Source: Novosphingobium capsulatum NBRC 12533 (GTDB lineage: Bacteria; Pseudomonadota; Alphaproteobacteria; Sphingomonadales; Sphingomonadaceae). From it: 64,000 nucleotides of DNA. How positions within the stretch are numbered: position 1 is the stretch's first letter; each line of letters opens with the position of its first letter. The DNA is taken from contig NZ_BCYV01000013.1 in the NCBI RefSeq assembly GCF_001598375.1, positions 1-64,000 of the forward strand, in the 5' to 3' direction. The notes below the pieces were generated by a model. The model did not search any database. It was not told the origin of the DNA and saw only the letters and a list, made by a program, of their open reading frames with translations. The position numbers and the translations under genes were made by a program. This document shows, piece after piece, positions 17,483 to 25,816 of this stretch.

Positions 17483-18490
17483 TTACGGCCCGGGCTTGCG
17501 GTTGATGAACTGGTCGCTGATCGCGCAGGCCGCTGGGCCCAGGATGACGATGAATAGCGTGGGCAGGATGAACAGGATCAGCGGCACGGTCATGATCGCG
17601 GGCAAGCGGGCGGCCTTTTCCTCGGCACGCATCATGCGTTCGTTGCGGAATTCGGCCGACAGCACGCGCAGGGCGGAGGCCAGCGGCGTACCATAGCGTT
17701 CGGTCTGGACCATGGTGGTGGTCACGCCCTTCACCGAATCGAGGTTCACGCGATAGGCAAGGTTTTCAAAGGCCTGGCGCCGTTCGGTAAGGAACGACAG
17801 TTCGATCGCGGTGAGTGCGAATTCATCGCCCAGTTCGGGATAGGCGCGGCCCAGTTCGCGCGCCACGCGGCCGAACGCGGCGTCCACGGTAAGGCCGGCT
17901 TCGGCGCAGATCACCAGCAGGTCCAGCGCATCGGGCAGGCCCTTGCGGATGGCATGGGTGCGCTTGGACACCAGATTGGCGATCCAGATATCGGGGGCCT
18001 TGTAGCCGAAGATGACCATGACCGCGAAACCCATGAAGCGCTTGAACGCGCCCCATTCGGGAAAGAACTGCAGCACATAGATCCACAGGATAGCGAGGCC
18101 GCCCAGCACGATCGGGCCGATCATGCGGCCAAAGATCACCGCGACGGCCCATTCCTTCTTGCGGATGCCGGCCTGGGCCAGCTTCTGCTGCACCACGGCC
18201 AACTGGCTGTCCTGCAGCACGCGCAGCTTTTCCAGCACGCCGCGGATCGTGTCGGTGGTCTGGTTGCGGCGCACGATCGAATGGCGCTTGCGCGCGGCCG
18301 AGGTGATGATCCCGGCCTTGAGCTGCTCGCGTCGCTCGCTCAACGCCTTGACCCGCTTGGCCATGGGATCGCGCACGGTGATCGCGGCATAGATCGCCAG
18401 GATCATCGCCGCGGCCGCGATCATCAGCATGATCGAGCCGGCATGGACGACATTGATGCCAAGCAGCGTGGGTGCGGGGTTCGGTTGCAT
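17483..18490 (-). CDS. tadC: tad pilus inner-membrane assembly protein TadC
   Basis: This 335-residue type II secretion F-domain protein forms part of the inner-membrane platform of the Flp/Tad pilus. One N-terminal membrane segment (HAGSIMLMIAAAAMILAIYA) precedes a cytoplasmic region and two central membrane segments. The T2SF domain follows (KGLPDALDLLVICAEAGLTV, then ELSFLTERRQAFENLAYRV), and a C-terminal membrane pair ends the protein. It is the last gene of the operon, 16 bases after tadB, and no tadD, tadE or tadG gene follows. Confidence 0.92.
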   Translation of the reverse strand: MQPNPAPTLLGINVVHAGSIMLMIAAAAMILAIYAAITVRDPMAKRVKALSERREQLKAGIITSAARKRHSIVRRNQTTDTIRGVLEKLRVLQDSQLAVVQQKLAQAGIRKKEWAVAVIFGRMIGPIVLGGLAILWIYVLQFFPEWGAFKRFMGFAVMVIFGYKAPDIWIANLVSKRTHAIRKGLPDALDLLVICAEAGLTVDAAFGRVARELGRAYPELGDEFALTAIELSFLTERRQAFENLAYRVNLDSVKGVTTTMVQTERYGTPLASALRVLSAEFRNERMMRAEEKAARLPAIMTVPLILFILPTLFIVILGPAACAISDQFINRKPGP

Positions 18491-18506
18491 CAGCGCGTTC
18501 CTTGGC

Positions 18507-19478
18507 TCAGATCTCGAAGCTGACCATCTTGGCCATGATGAAGGCGCCCAGGCCCAGCCAGCACAGCCCGCCCAGGCCGGCGATGATCAGGCGCTCGTCG
18601 ACGAAGAACTTGCCCATGTAGACCGGGTTGATCCAGTAGATCAGGGCAAAGACGATGAACGGCAGGGCGCCGACGATATAGGCCGAGGCCTTGGATTCCG
18701 AACTCATCGCCTTGATCTTGAGCTTCATCTGCGCCCGCTTGCGCAGCACATCAGCCAGGTTGGCGAGGGTTTCGGCCAGGTTGCCACCGGTTTCGCGCTG
18801 GATCGCCAGGGTAATGCAGAAAAAGCTGAACTCGGCCATGTCGAGGCGGTCGGCCGTATCCTGCAGCGCCTCTTCCATGGTCTTGCCCACCTTGATGCGA
18901 TCGGTCACCAGCTTGAATTCTTCCCCCACCGGGCCGGGCAGTTCGCTGGCGACGACGCCCAGCGTTTCGGTGATCGGCAGGCCAGAGCGCAGGCCGCGCA
19001 CGAGCAGTTCCAGCGCATCGGGAAAGCGGGTGACAAAGGCGTTGGCGCGCTTGGTGATCGCGCGGTTCACCACCATGTGCGGCAGCCCCGCGCCGACCAG
19101 AACGCCGGCCGGGATCGCTAGAAGTAGCGAGCCGGACTTGAGGAAGATCAGCGCGGCGATCCCCAGCCCCAGGCCAAGCGAGGCATAGAGATACTGCGAA
19201 AGGGTCCACCCCTTGCCGGTGCGGTGCAGGCGCAGGGCCAGCGCCTCGGTGCGCGAGGCAGAGCCGGCAACGCGATAGGCGCGGGGTGTGCGCGAGGCGA
19301 TCGCCTTGCGATACTGCGCTTCCACCTTGTCGACCGCGCTATCCGAATGGCGGAAGCGCACCTGTTGCAGGCGGCGTGCGCCTTCCTTGCCGGCACTCGG
19401 CCCGCTGAACGCCGCCACGGCCAGCAGCAGCGCGATACCAAGCCCGCCAAAGAGCAAGATCAGCTGGGGATTGAGCAT
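18507..19478 (-). CDS. tadB: tad pilus inner-membrane assembly protein TadB
   Basis: This 323-residue T2SF-domain membrane protein pairs with TadC. There is an N-terminal membrane segment (ILLFGGLGIALLLAVAAF), a central pair, and the T2SF domain (FPDALELLVRGLRSGLPITE then FCITLAIQRETGGNLAETLA). C-terminal membrane segments follow. It lies 89 bases downstream of cpaE. In most tad loci that position is occupied by the ATPase gene cpaF/tadA, which is absent here. Confidence 0.93.
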   Translation of the reverse strand: MLNPQLILLFGGLGIALLLAVAAFSGPSAGKEGARRLQQVRFRHSDSAVDKVEAQYRKAIASRTPRAYRVAGSASRTEALALRLHRTGKGWTLSQYLYASLGLGLGIAALIFLKSGSLLLAIPAGVLVGAGLPHMVVNRAITKRANAFVTRFPDALELLVRGLRSGLPITETLGVVASELPGPVGEEFKLVTDRIKVGKTMEEALQDTADRLDMAEFSFFCITLAIQRETGGNLAETLANLADVLRKRAQMKLKIKAMSSESKASAYIVGALPFIVFALIYWINPVYMGKFFVDERLIIAGLGGLCWLGLGAFIMAKMVSFEI

Positions 19479-19567
19479 CGGGGAACCTGCCTACCTGAAG
19501 GAAACCGTAAACTGCATCGCGCGGTGACGGCGTGGCACGGGGCGTAAAGCGTCAGACCTGGCCAGCT

Positions 19568-20851
19568 TTAGACTGGGGCGCCGGTCTTGGCCTTGCCCTT
19601 TGCCGGCAACATCTTCTTGAGATCGAACTTGCCCAGGAGCGAAGTGGACTTGGCCTTGGGCTTGTCCGCCGGGCTGGCGTCGGTATCGGCGGCAAGGCTG
19701 GAGATGGCCTGCGCCACGTCCTTGATCGCCAGCGCCGCCTTGGTCGAGCGGTTGGCGCCGATAAACGTCTGCCCCAGCTTGGCGGCATTGGCTGCGGCCT
19801 TGGCATCGAATGGCACCTGGAAACCCAGCTTGCGCTCGATCGAGGATTCGAAATCGGCGCGGCTGATTTCGCCCACGCCCTGGTGCACCTTGTTGGCCAC
19901 TACATAGACATGGGCGTGGCTGGCGTTGGACTTGAGCCAGGCCAGCAGGCGGATCGCATCGCGCGCGCCGGCCAGGGTCAATTCGGTGACAAGTGCCACC
20001 GCGTTCACATCGGCCAGCAAGTGCGGGAAGTTGATCAGCATGTTGCGCGGCATGTCGATCACGGTCATCTCGAACGCCTGGCGGAATTCCTCCTGCAACT
20101 GCACAAAGGCGCTGCCATCGGTCATCAACGGTGCGGTGATCGGCGCTTCGGCCGAGAGGATCGCCAGGTTGTCGTTGGCCCGGATCATCGCGCGTTCGAT
20201 GAACAGCCCGTCGATGCGGCTGGGGCTGTCGATCGCGTCGGTCAGGCCACGACCGGGCTCGAGATCGAGCGTGAGCGCGCCGGTGCCGAAGTGCACGTCA
20301 AGATCGAGCAGCGCGGTCGACAGCTTGAAATCGGCGCCAAACGACCAGGCCAGCGAAGTGGCGATGGTGGAGGCGCCGGCCCCGCCGCGGGTGCCGACAA
20401 CCGCAGTGGTCACGTGGCGCTTTGCCGCGCTGCCATCCTGGTTCTTGGGCGCATTGAAGATCGCCTGCGCCTGGCTCAGCGCGTCGCGCACCTGGGCGAC
20501 TGACAGCGGCTTGAGCAGGTAATCCTGGATGCCCGAAGCGATCAGATCGCGATAGAGCCGCACATCGTTGACCTGGCCCACCGCGATAACCACCGTGCCG
20601 GGTTCGCACACTTCGGCCAGGGCATTGATATCGTTGAGGGGATCGCCGCTTTCCGACAGATCGACCATCAGGATGGCCGGGCTGGCGGTGATCGAGAGCG
20701 ATTGCACGGCATTGCGCAGGCCGCCGCGCGCGCATTTTTCCGGCGCCCAGCCCATGTCGGCCGCCACGGCGCGCGCCACGTCGAGCGCCGCATCGTCGCA
20801 CAGGAATGCTGCGAACAGGTCGCGATTGCCGGATTTCCAGGGTGCGCTCAT
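19568..20851 (-). CDS. cpaE: tad pilus localisation protein CpaE/TadZ
   Basis: This protein of about 427 residues starts MSAPWKSGNRDLF. The N-terminal third is receiver-like (VVIAVGQVNDVRLYRDLIAS then YLLKPLS). The rest is a ParA/MinD-type ATPase domain with the atypical P-loop VVGTRGGAGASTIATSLAW, in which the usual GK[ST] lysine is alanine. That is common for alphaproteobacterial TadZ/CpaE. The C-terminal tail is Lys-rich. It positions the pilus machine at the pole. ATG 20851 follows the cpaD stop by one base. Confidence 0.92.
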   Translation of the reverse strand: MSAPWKSGNRDLFAAFLCDDAALDVARAVAADMGWAPEKCARGGLRNAVQSLSITASPAILMVDLSESGDPLNDINALAEVCEPGTVVIAVGQVNDVRLYRDLIASGIQDYLLKPLSVAQVRDALSQAQAIFNAPKNQDGSAAKRHVTTAVVGTRGGAGASTIATSLAWSFGADFKLSTALLDLDVHFGTGALTLDLEPGRGLTDAIDSPSRIDGLFIERAMIRANDNLAILSAEAPITAPLMTDGSAFVQLQEEFRQAFEMTVIDMPRNMLINFPHLLADVNAVALVTELTLAGARDAIRLLAWLKSNASHAHVYVVANKVHQGVGEISRADFESSIERKLGFQVPFDAKAAANAAKLGQTFIGANRSTKAALAIKDVAQAISSLAADTDASPADKPKAKSTSLLGKFDLKKMLPAKGKAKTGAPV

Positions 20852-20852
20852 G

Positions 20853-21521
20853 TCAGTTGCTCGCCGCTGAAGTGGAGGTGGTGACCTTCTTGACGGTGGC
20901 GCCCCCCATGCCGGAGGGTGCATTGTCGCGGTAGGCCTGGATCGCCTTGTTCGAGGTCATCACAGTGGTGCGGCCGTCGTCAGACTGGCCGTGCACCAAG
21001 TCTTCCTTGTTGGCCACCATCGCGGCCAGGTTGGAGTTGACCGCGCAGCCATAGTTGGTCGAGGTGGCGTTGTTGCCATTGCCATCGTTGTGGGTCGACC
21101 AATCCGGGCAACCCGGCACGGCAGCGGTGGTGCGCATGATTACCAGGCGCGCGATGCCCGGCGCCACGCTGCCAGCCGTGATCGGCGCGCCTTCGGCCAG
21201 GCTCATGCCGTGGCCGGCAAGCACCGCCTGCACGGCATCGTGCGTGGCCGGATCGCGGGCGGGATCGTCCAGCGCTACTTTGTCGCCATAGCCAAGATCA
21301 AGCGAGTCGAACCATCCGGCCATGCGGCGCTGCTCGCTGACCGACACGCCGCCACCGGGCAGCGTATTGATGTCTAGCGTGTAGCTGGTGCGTTCGACCA
21401 CCGGCTGATGCACGCTGTTGAGCGAGCGGTTGGTCGGCTGGCCGCCGACGCAGCCGGCGAGTGCCGTGGTGACGGCGAGGGCCAGGGCCACAGGGCCGAT
21501 GCGATTGCGCGTGGTGGACAT
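20853..21521 (-). CDS. cpaD: tad pilus lipoprotein CpaD
   Basis: This lipoprotein of about 222 residues starts MSTTRNRIGPVALALAV and has a lipobox ending LAGC at residue ~25. The CpaD family features RTSYTLDINTLPGGGVSVSE and PGCPDWSTHNDGNGNNATST, with the conserved CPDW-type segment and a YGC motif following, are clear. It is thought to assist the CpaC secretin at the outer membrane. The C-terminus is Ser/Thr-rich. An in-frame ATG 30 bases upstream (21551) is less likely. Confidence 0.9.
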   Translation of the reverse strand: MSTTRNRIGPVALALAVTTALAGCVGGQPTNRSLNSVHQPVVERTSYTLDINTLPGGGVSVSEQRRMAGWFDSLDLGYGDKVALDDPARDPATHDAVQAVLAGHGMSLAEGAPITAGSVAPGIARLVIMRTTAAVPGCPDWSTHNDGNGNNATSTNYGCAVNSNLAAMVANKEDLVHGQSDDGRTTVMTSNKAIQAYRDNAPSGMGGATVKKVTTSTSAASN

Positions 21522-21547
21522 GGTCTGGTTCCTTGTCGCGTAGGCGG

Positions 21548-23080
21548 TCACAGGTTGAAGCCGGGTTTGGCGTCGGCCTTGGCCTGCTTGTTCTTTTCGG
21601 GCTGGGCGCCGCTGGCGTCGCCTACCTTCGGCGCTGGGCCGCCTTGCACGGTACCTTCGCGTTCGGTCGGCATCGGGCGACCTTCGCCCTTGGACGGTAC
21701 GGTTTCCTGGTTGCCCAGCAATTGCTGCACGGCATCGGCGGCGCGGAAGCCATCGGTGGGCAGCTTGATATCCTTGGCATCCACCGGGTTGACCAGATAC
21801 GGGGTAACCACGATCACCAGTTCGGTCTCGCCCTTCTTGAACGAGGTGGAGCGGAACAGCGAGCCCAGGATCGGCAGGTCGCCAGCGCCCGGCAGCTTGG
21901 TGATGGTGTTCTGGGCCGAATTGCTCAGCAGCCCGGCGATCATGAAGCTTTGTCCCGATCCCAGTTCCACCGTGGTTTCGGCGCGGCGCACCTTGAGTGC
22001 CGGGATGGAAAAGCCGCTGAGCGTGATCGCGCCGTCGGTGGTGAGTTCGGAGACTTCCGGCCGCACGCGCAGCGAGATGCGGCCATTGGCCAGGACGGTG
22101 GGCGTGTAGGACAGGCTCACACCATACTTCTTGTATTCGATGCTGGTGGTGCCCAGGCCCTGCGAAAGCGGGATGGGAAATTCGCCGCCGGCCAGGAATT
22201 CGGCCGTTTCACCCGACAGCGCGGTCAGGTTCGGCTCGGCCAGGGTGTTGGACAGGCCGATCGTTTCGCCCAGATCCAGCGCGCCCAGCACATCCATGCC
22301 AAACAGCTTGCCGTTGCCGACCAGGCGGGTGCCTGTCGTGGCCGAGTTGACCACCGTGGTCGTGGCATTCATCGCCACGTTGCCGCCAGCCAGTAGTGGC
22401 CCGCCCGCGACATACTGGGTGAACGCGTTGCCCTGGCCCACGCCGAACTTGAAGCCGCTGGTGGCATCGGCCGTGGCCCAGTTCATGCCGATCGCACGGG
22501 TCAGCGTGCGGCTGACTTCGGCAATCCGCACCTGGAGCATGACCTGCAGGGGCGTGGCCATCTTGAGGCGGCTGATCACCTGCATCTTCTCGCCCACGAA
22601 GGCCTTGACCAGGCGCTCGGCCTCGGCCGCATCTTCGGGGGCTCCCACCGTGCCGGTCAGCAGCACGGTGTTGTTCATCGTGGCGGTCTGCACCTTGGCG
22701 TCGGGCATGGCGAGGTGGAGCATCTGGTCGATGCTGTCGATATTCGTGCCTACGCGCACGTTGGCTGACCAGATCACGTTGCCCTTGGCGTCGCTGGCAT
22801 AGACGGTGGTTTCGCCCGGGCCCTTGCCGAAGACATAGAGCTGGTTGGTCGATTTCACCTGCACGTCGGCGATCTTTTCATCGGCGACAAACACATCGGC
22901 CATGCGCGAGGGCAGGGTGATCAGTTCACCCCGGCCGAGGCCCACCGCGATGGCGCGGGCCGGGCTGGTGACGCTCTGCGCCTGGGCCGCAGGGGCCAAG
23001 GCAGCGACAGCAAGGGGCGCGGCAAGCGGCGCGGCCACGATCATGGCGGTGCGCAGCGCGGAAACGAAGCGGTGGGACAT
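21548..23080 (-). CDS. cpaC: tad pilus outer-membrane secretin CpaC
   Basis: This secretin of about 510 residues starts MSHRFVSALRTAMIVAAPLA with a signal peptide ending AAQAQ. An N-terminal pilus/BON-like domain (LGRGELITLPSRMADVFVAD, then LYVFGKGPGETTVYASD) covers residues ~35-200. The secretin core contains VMLQVRIAEVSRTL, NTLAEPNLTALSGETAEFLA and VELGSGQSFMIAGLLS, with the terminal PILGSLFRSTSFKKGETELV. An in-frame ATG at 23143 would add 21 residues, but the signal peptide favours 23080. Confidence 0.93.
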   Translation of the reverse strand: MSHRFVSALRTAMIVAAPLAAPLAVAALAPAAQAQSVTSPARAIAVGLGRGELITLPSRMADVFVADEKIADVQVKSTNQLYVFGKGPGETTVYASDAKGNVIWSANVRVGTNIDSIDQMLHLAMPDAKVQTATMNNTVLLTGTVGAPEDAAEAERLVKAFVGEKMQVISRLKMATPLQVMLQVRIAEVSRTLTRAIGMNWATADATSGFKFGVGQGNAFTQYVAGGPLLAGGNVAMNATTTVVNSATTGTRLVGNGKLFGMDVLGALDLGETIGLSNTLAEPNLTALSGETAEFLAGGEFPIPLSQGLGTTSIEYKKYGVSLSYTPTVLANGRISLRVRPEVSELTTDGAITLSGFSIPALKVRRAETTVELGSGQSFMIAGLLSNSAQNTITKLPGAGDLPILGSLFRSTSFKKGETELVIVVTPYLVNPVDAKDIKLPTDGFRAADAVQQLLGNQETVPSKGEGRPMPTEREGTVQGGPAPKVGDASGAQPEKNKQAKADAKPGFNL

Positions 23081-23144
23081 GGCTTGGCCTTTGGCGCGAT
23101 GCCGGAACGGAACGGGCGGGCAGATCGTGGCAGTCGTGCTCATC

Positions 23145-24176
23145 TCACTGCGCTCCCACGCTGACGGTGACAGTGTCCTTGCCGCGCGTGATGTTGACGA
23201 CCGGGCCACGCGGGCGCGGCGGCACGGCCGGGCCGGCCATGGCCGCCACCGGCGCGGGGGCGGGCGGCGCGGTAAAGCCGCCGCCACCGCCAGCGCCACC
23301 CATCGGCGGCATCGACTTGCGCTGGAAGCGCGAGACATCGCCGCCCGTGGCAAAGCTGGTGCCGCCATCGAGCGGGTGGGCCAGCGCCTGCTTGAGCAGC
23401 TTTTCCTCGTCCTGCGGGGTGGCCCCGGCCGGAACCTTGACATCGCCCGAGGCGATCGCCTGTTCCAGCTCGGCCGAATTGTCGGCCAGCGAGCGCAGCG
23501 AGAGGCTGAGCGTGCCGATGGTCTGGGCCACGGCGATCTTTTCCGCGATCTTGGGCGTCACTTCCACGGTGACCGTGCTGAACGCCTTGACCTTGGTCTT
23601 GCCCTCGATCTGTTCCTGCGTGGCGGACTGGTCGGTGGCGAGCACGCGCAGGTTGCGGATGATGGTTTCCGATGCCTTGAGCGGCTGCGGATCGTTGCCC
23701 TTGACCGTCTGGGTCAGCACCAGGTCGATATGGTCGCCGGGAAAGACGAAGCCGGCAACACCGGTGCGGGCGGAAACCGGAATGGTGACGGCGCGCATGC
23801 CAGGCCCAAGCGCGGCGGCGAGGAAGCCGCGATCGCCCGGTGCCACCAGCGAACCCTGCGTATTCGGTTCGCCGGCGGTGATCGGGTTGCGCACCACGGT
23901 GCCGAGCATCTTCTGCATGTCGGCCTCGCCTTCCACGAAATAGGCGTCCTGCACCATTTCCTTGGGCCAGGCCTTGAAGCCAATCGAATCGGCGGTGATG
24001 ATCGTGCCGACGGGCAGGGCGCGCTGGGCCACCAGGACCTTGGAACCCATTTCCACCTTGGCGGCAGCGATCGCCTGGGGCGAACCCGAGCCACGAATGA
24101 GGCCAAGGCCGAACAAGGCCGATGGAATGCCCAGCACCAGCGAGGCCCCCAACAACAGTAGCTTCTTCTTGTCCAT
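23145..24176 (-). CDS. cpaB: Flp pilus assembly protein CpaB
   Basis: This 343-residue protein has an N-terminal membrane anchor (KKLLLLGASLVLGIPSALF). An SAF domain follows (VLVAQRALPVGTIITADSIG, then PKEMVQDAYFVEGE), and a second RcpC/CpaB domain contains AVTIPVSARTGVAGFVFPGD and HIDLVL. The C-terminus is Gly/Pro-rich. It acts in the periplasm with the CpaC secretin. It lies between cpaA and cpaC on the same strand. Confidence 0.93.
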   Translation of the reverse strand: MDKKKLLLLGASLVLGIPSALFGLGLIRGSGSPQAIAAAKVEMGSKVLVAQRALPVGTIITADSIGFKAWPKEMVQDAYFVEGEADMQKMLGTVVRNPITAGEPNTQGSLVAPGDRGFLAAALGPGMRAVTIPVSARTGVAGFVFPGDHIDLVLTQTVKGNDPQPLKASETIIRNLRVLATDQSATQEQIEGKTKVKAFSTVTVEVTPKIAEKIAVAQTIGTLSLSLRSLADNSAELEQAIASGDVKVPAGATPQDEEKLLKQALAHPLDGGTSFATGGDVSRFQRKSMPPMGGAGGGGGFTAPPAPAPVAAMAGPAVPPRPRGPVVNITRGKDTVTVSVGAQ

Positions 24177-24239
24177 CGCCAGTTTATCCCGCCCTTACAG
24201 AATAGCGCGCAGCCATCCGACAAATTGGTTAAGTTGGCC

Positions 24240-24713
24240 TTAGCCCGCAGCGAGCGCGTGAATGCCCGCGCCATAAGTGGTGCCAAGAACACACAGCCCC
24301 GCCGTGGCGATCGCCACGCCATAGGGAATCTTCAGCCGGTCCTTGCGGCGCCGCATCAGGTGCCACATGCCCATCCCCACGGTGAGCAGGCCGCCCACCA
24401 GGGCCATGATCAGCAGAAGCTTGGCAAACAGCACCGGCCGCAGCCACAGCGCCAGCGCGGTGAGCAGCTTGACATCGCCGCCACCCATCATGCGCAGGGC
24501 AAACAGCCCCGCCAGCACCACGAAAGCGGCCAGCGCCACGCCCAGTTGCAGCACGACATCGGGCCACAGGTGCAGCCCGCAGGCCCACCAATAGACCGGG
24601 GCCAGCGCCGCGATCGCGGCGTTGAGCCAGTTGTCGATCTGTCTGCGGCGCAGGTCGGTAAAGGCTGCGATCAGCAGCGCGATTGCCAACACTCCGGCCA
24701 ATCCGTAAACCAT
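24240..24713 (-). CDS. cpaA: type IV/Flp prepilin peptidase CpaA
   Basis: This is a 157-residue A24-family membrane peptidase that trims the Flp pilin leader. Both catalytic aspartates are in place: TDLRRRQIDNW near residue 20 and MMGGGDVKLLTA near residue 78. Five or six hydrophobic segments fit the family. It is the first gene of the minus-strand tad operon. No flp pilin gene is found before it; the next gene upstream is a divergent hydrolase. Confidence 0.92.
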   Translation of the reverse strand: MVYGLAGVLAIALLIAAFTDLRRRQIDNWLNAAIAALAPVYWWACGLHLWPDVVLQLGVALAAFVVLAGLFALRMMGGGDVKLLTALALWLRPVLFAKLLLIMALVGGLLTVGMGMWHLMRRRKDRLKIPYGVAIATAGLCVLGTTYGAGIHALAAG

Positions 24714-24753
24714 GGAAATCCCCCTCGATGATGTGGGGATACCGGAAAATCAC

Positions 24754-24767
24754 TTACCAAACGGTAA
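24754..24767. promoter_or_regulatory. short inverted repeat upstream of the tad operon
   Basis: TTACC (24754-24758) and GGTAA (24763-24767) flank four bases in the 100-base gap between divergent cpaA and the hydrolase gene. It is a possible operator or promoter element; no regulator was recognised. Confidence 0.25.
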
Positions 24768-24813
24768 CCAAGCCAAGCGGCGGGATCGGGCGTGAAACAA
24801 GGCGTCGCAAGCA

Positions 24814-25797
24814 ATGGTTAAGCATGTCTGGAAGGGCATCGGTGGGCGCGAGATCCCCGCTGGTGCGAGCGAATCGACGTGGTCCGCCAGCGATGGCACC
24901 GCCATCCGCCGGATCGACTGGCGGCGCGCCGATGGCCCGCCCAGGGGATCGATCCTGTTCCTGCCCGGGCGCGGGGACTTTTATGAAAAGTATTTGGAAA
25001 CGTTCGATTACTGGGCGTCTAAGGGCTGGTGCGTAACCGCGGCTGATTGGCGCGGGCAGGCTGGCTCTGCCGGGCCACAAAGCGGGCCACCGGTGGGTGA
25101 CATCGCCGATTTTTCGGTCTGGGTGGATGACCTTGCCCATCTTTACCAAATCTGGCGCGCGCAAACACCGGGGCCGCATGTGGTGATCGGCCATTCGATG
25201 GGCGGTCACCTGGTGTTGCGCACATTGGCCGAGCAGCGAATCGGCCCCGAGGCAGTGGTATTGAGTGCGCCGATGCTCGGATTCGCTACCGTTCTGCCGC
25301 GCGCGGTGCAGCGCATTTATGCCGCACTGATGACCCGACTGGGTGATCCGGCGCGCCCGGCATGGAAAAGCAGCGAGAAGCCCGGCGCCCGCGCCGCGCT
25401 GCGCGCCAACCTGCTGACGCACGATGAAACCCGCTATGCCGATGAACAATGGTGGCGGGAACAGCGGCCCTGGCTGGCGCTGGGGCCGGCGAGCTGGCGC
25501 TGGCTGAAAAAGAGCAGCGAATCGTTCGACCGGCTCGATGCGCCGGGGGTGCTGGAGCGCGTAACCACCCCGGTGCTGCTGCTCGCCACGCGCCGCGATG
25601 CGCTGGTGTCGTGGCCAGCCATCGCCCGCGCCGCGCAGCGCCTGCCCAAGGCCCAACTGGTGGCCTGGGGGCGTGAGGCGCGGCACGAACTGCTGCGCGA
25701 ATGTGACGCCGTGCGCGATCGGGCGCTTGCCTCGATCGATGATTTCCTCGAACGGGAAGCCCCACAGCGGCAAGACACGGCCGCCATGGCGGAATAA
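24814..25797 (+). CDS. alpha/beta hydrolase (lysophospholipase/monoacylglycerol lipase-like)
   Basis: This 327-residue serine hydrolase has the nucleophile elbow GHSMGGHLVLR near residue 130. An oxyanion-side segment ILFLPGRGDFYEKY lies near 50, an acidic residue is carried by LLATRRDALVS near 255, and a histidine by GREARHELLRE near 290. It is of the PldB/Hydrolase_4 type, which cleaves acyl esters of glycerolipids. The product is probably cytoplasmic, with no signal peptide. It diverges from the tad operon and is followed 19 bases later by an FAD oxidoreductase. Confidence 0.87.
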   Translation: MVKHVWKGIGGREIPAGASESTWSASDGTAIRRIDWRRADGPPRGSILFLPGRGDFYEKYLETFDYWASKGWCVTAADWRGQAGSAGPQSGPPVGDIADFSVWVDDLAHLYQIWRAQTPGPHVVIGHSMGGHLVLRTLAEQRIGPEAVVLSAPMLGFATVLPRAVQRIYAALMTRLGDPARPAWKSSEKPGARAALRANLLTHDETRYADEQWWREQRPWLALGPASWRWLKKSSESFDRLDAPGVLERVTTPVLLLATRRDALVSWPAIARAAQRLPKAQLVAWGREARHELLRECDAVRDRALASIDDFLEREAPQRQDTAAMAE

Positions 25798-25816
25798 GGC
25801 AGGCAGGGGCGCGACC

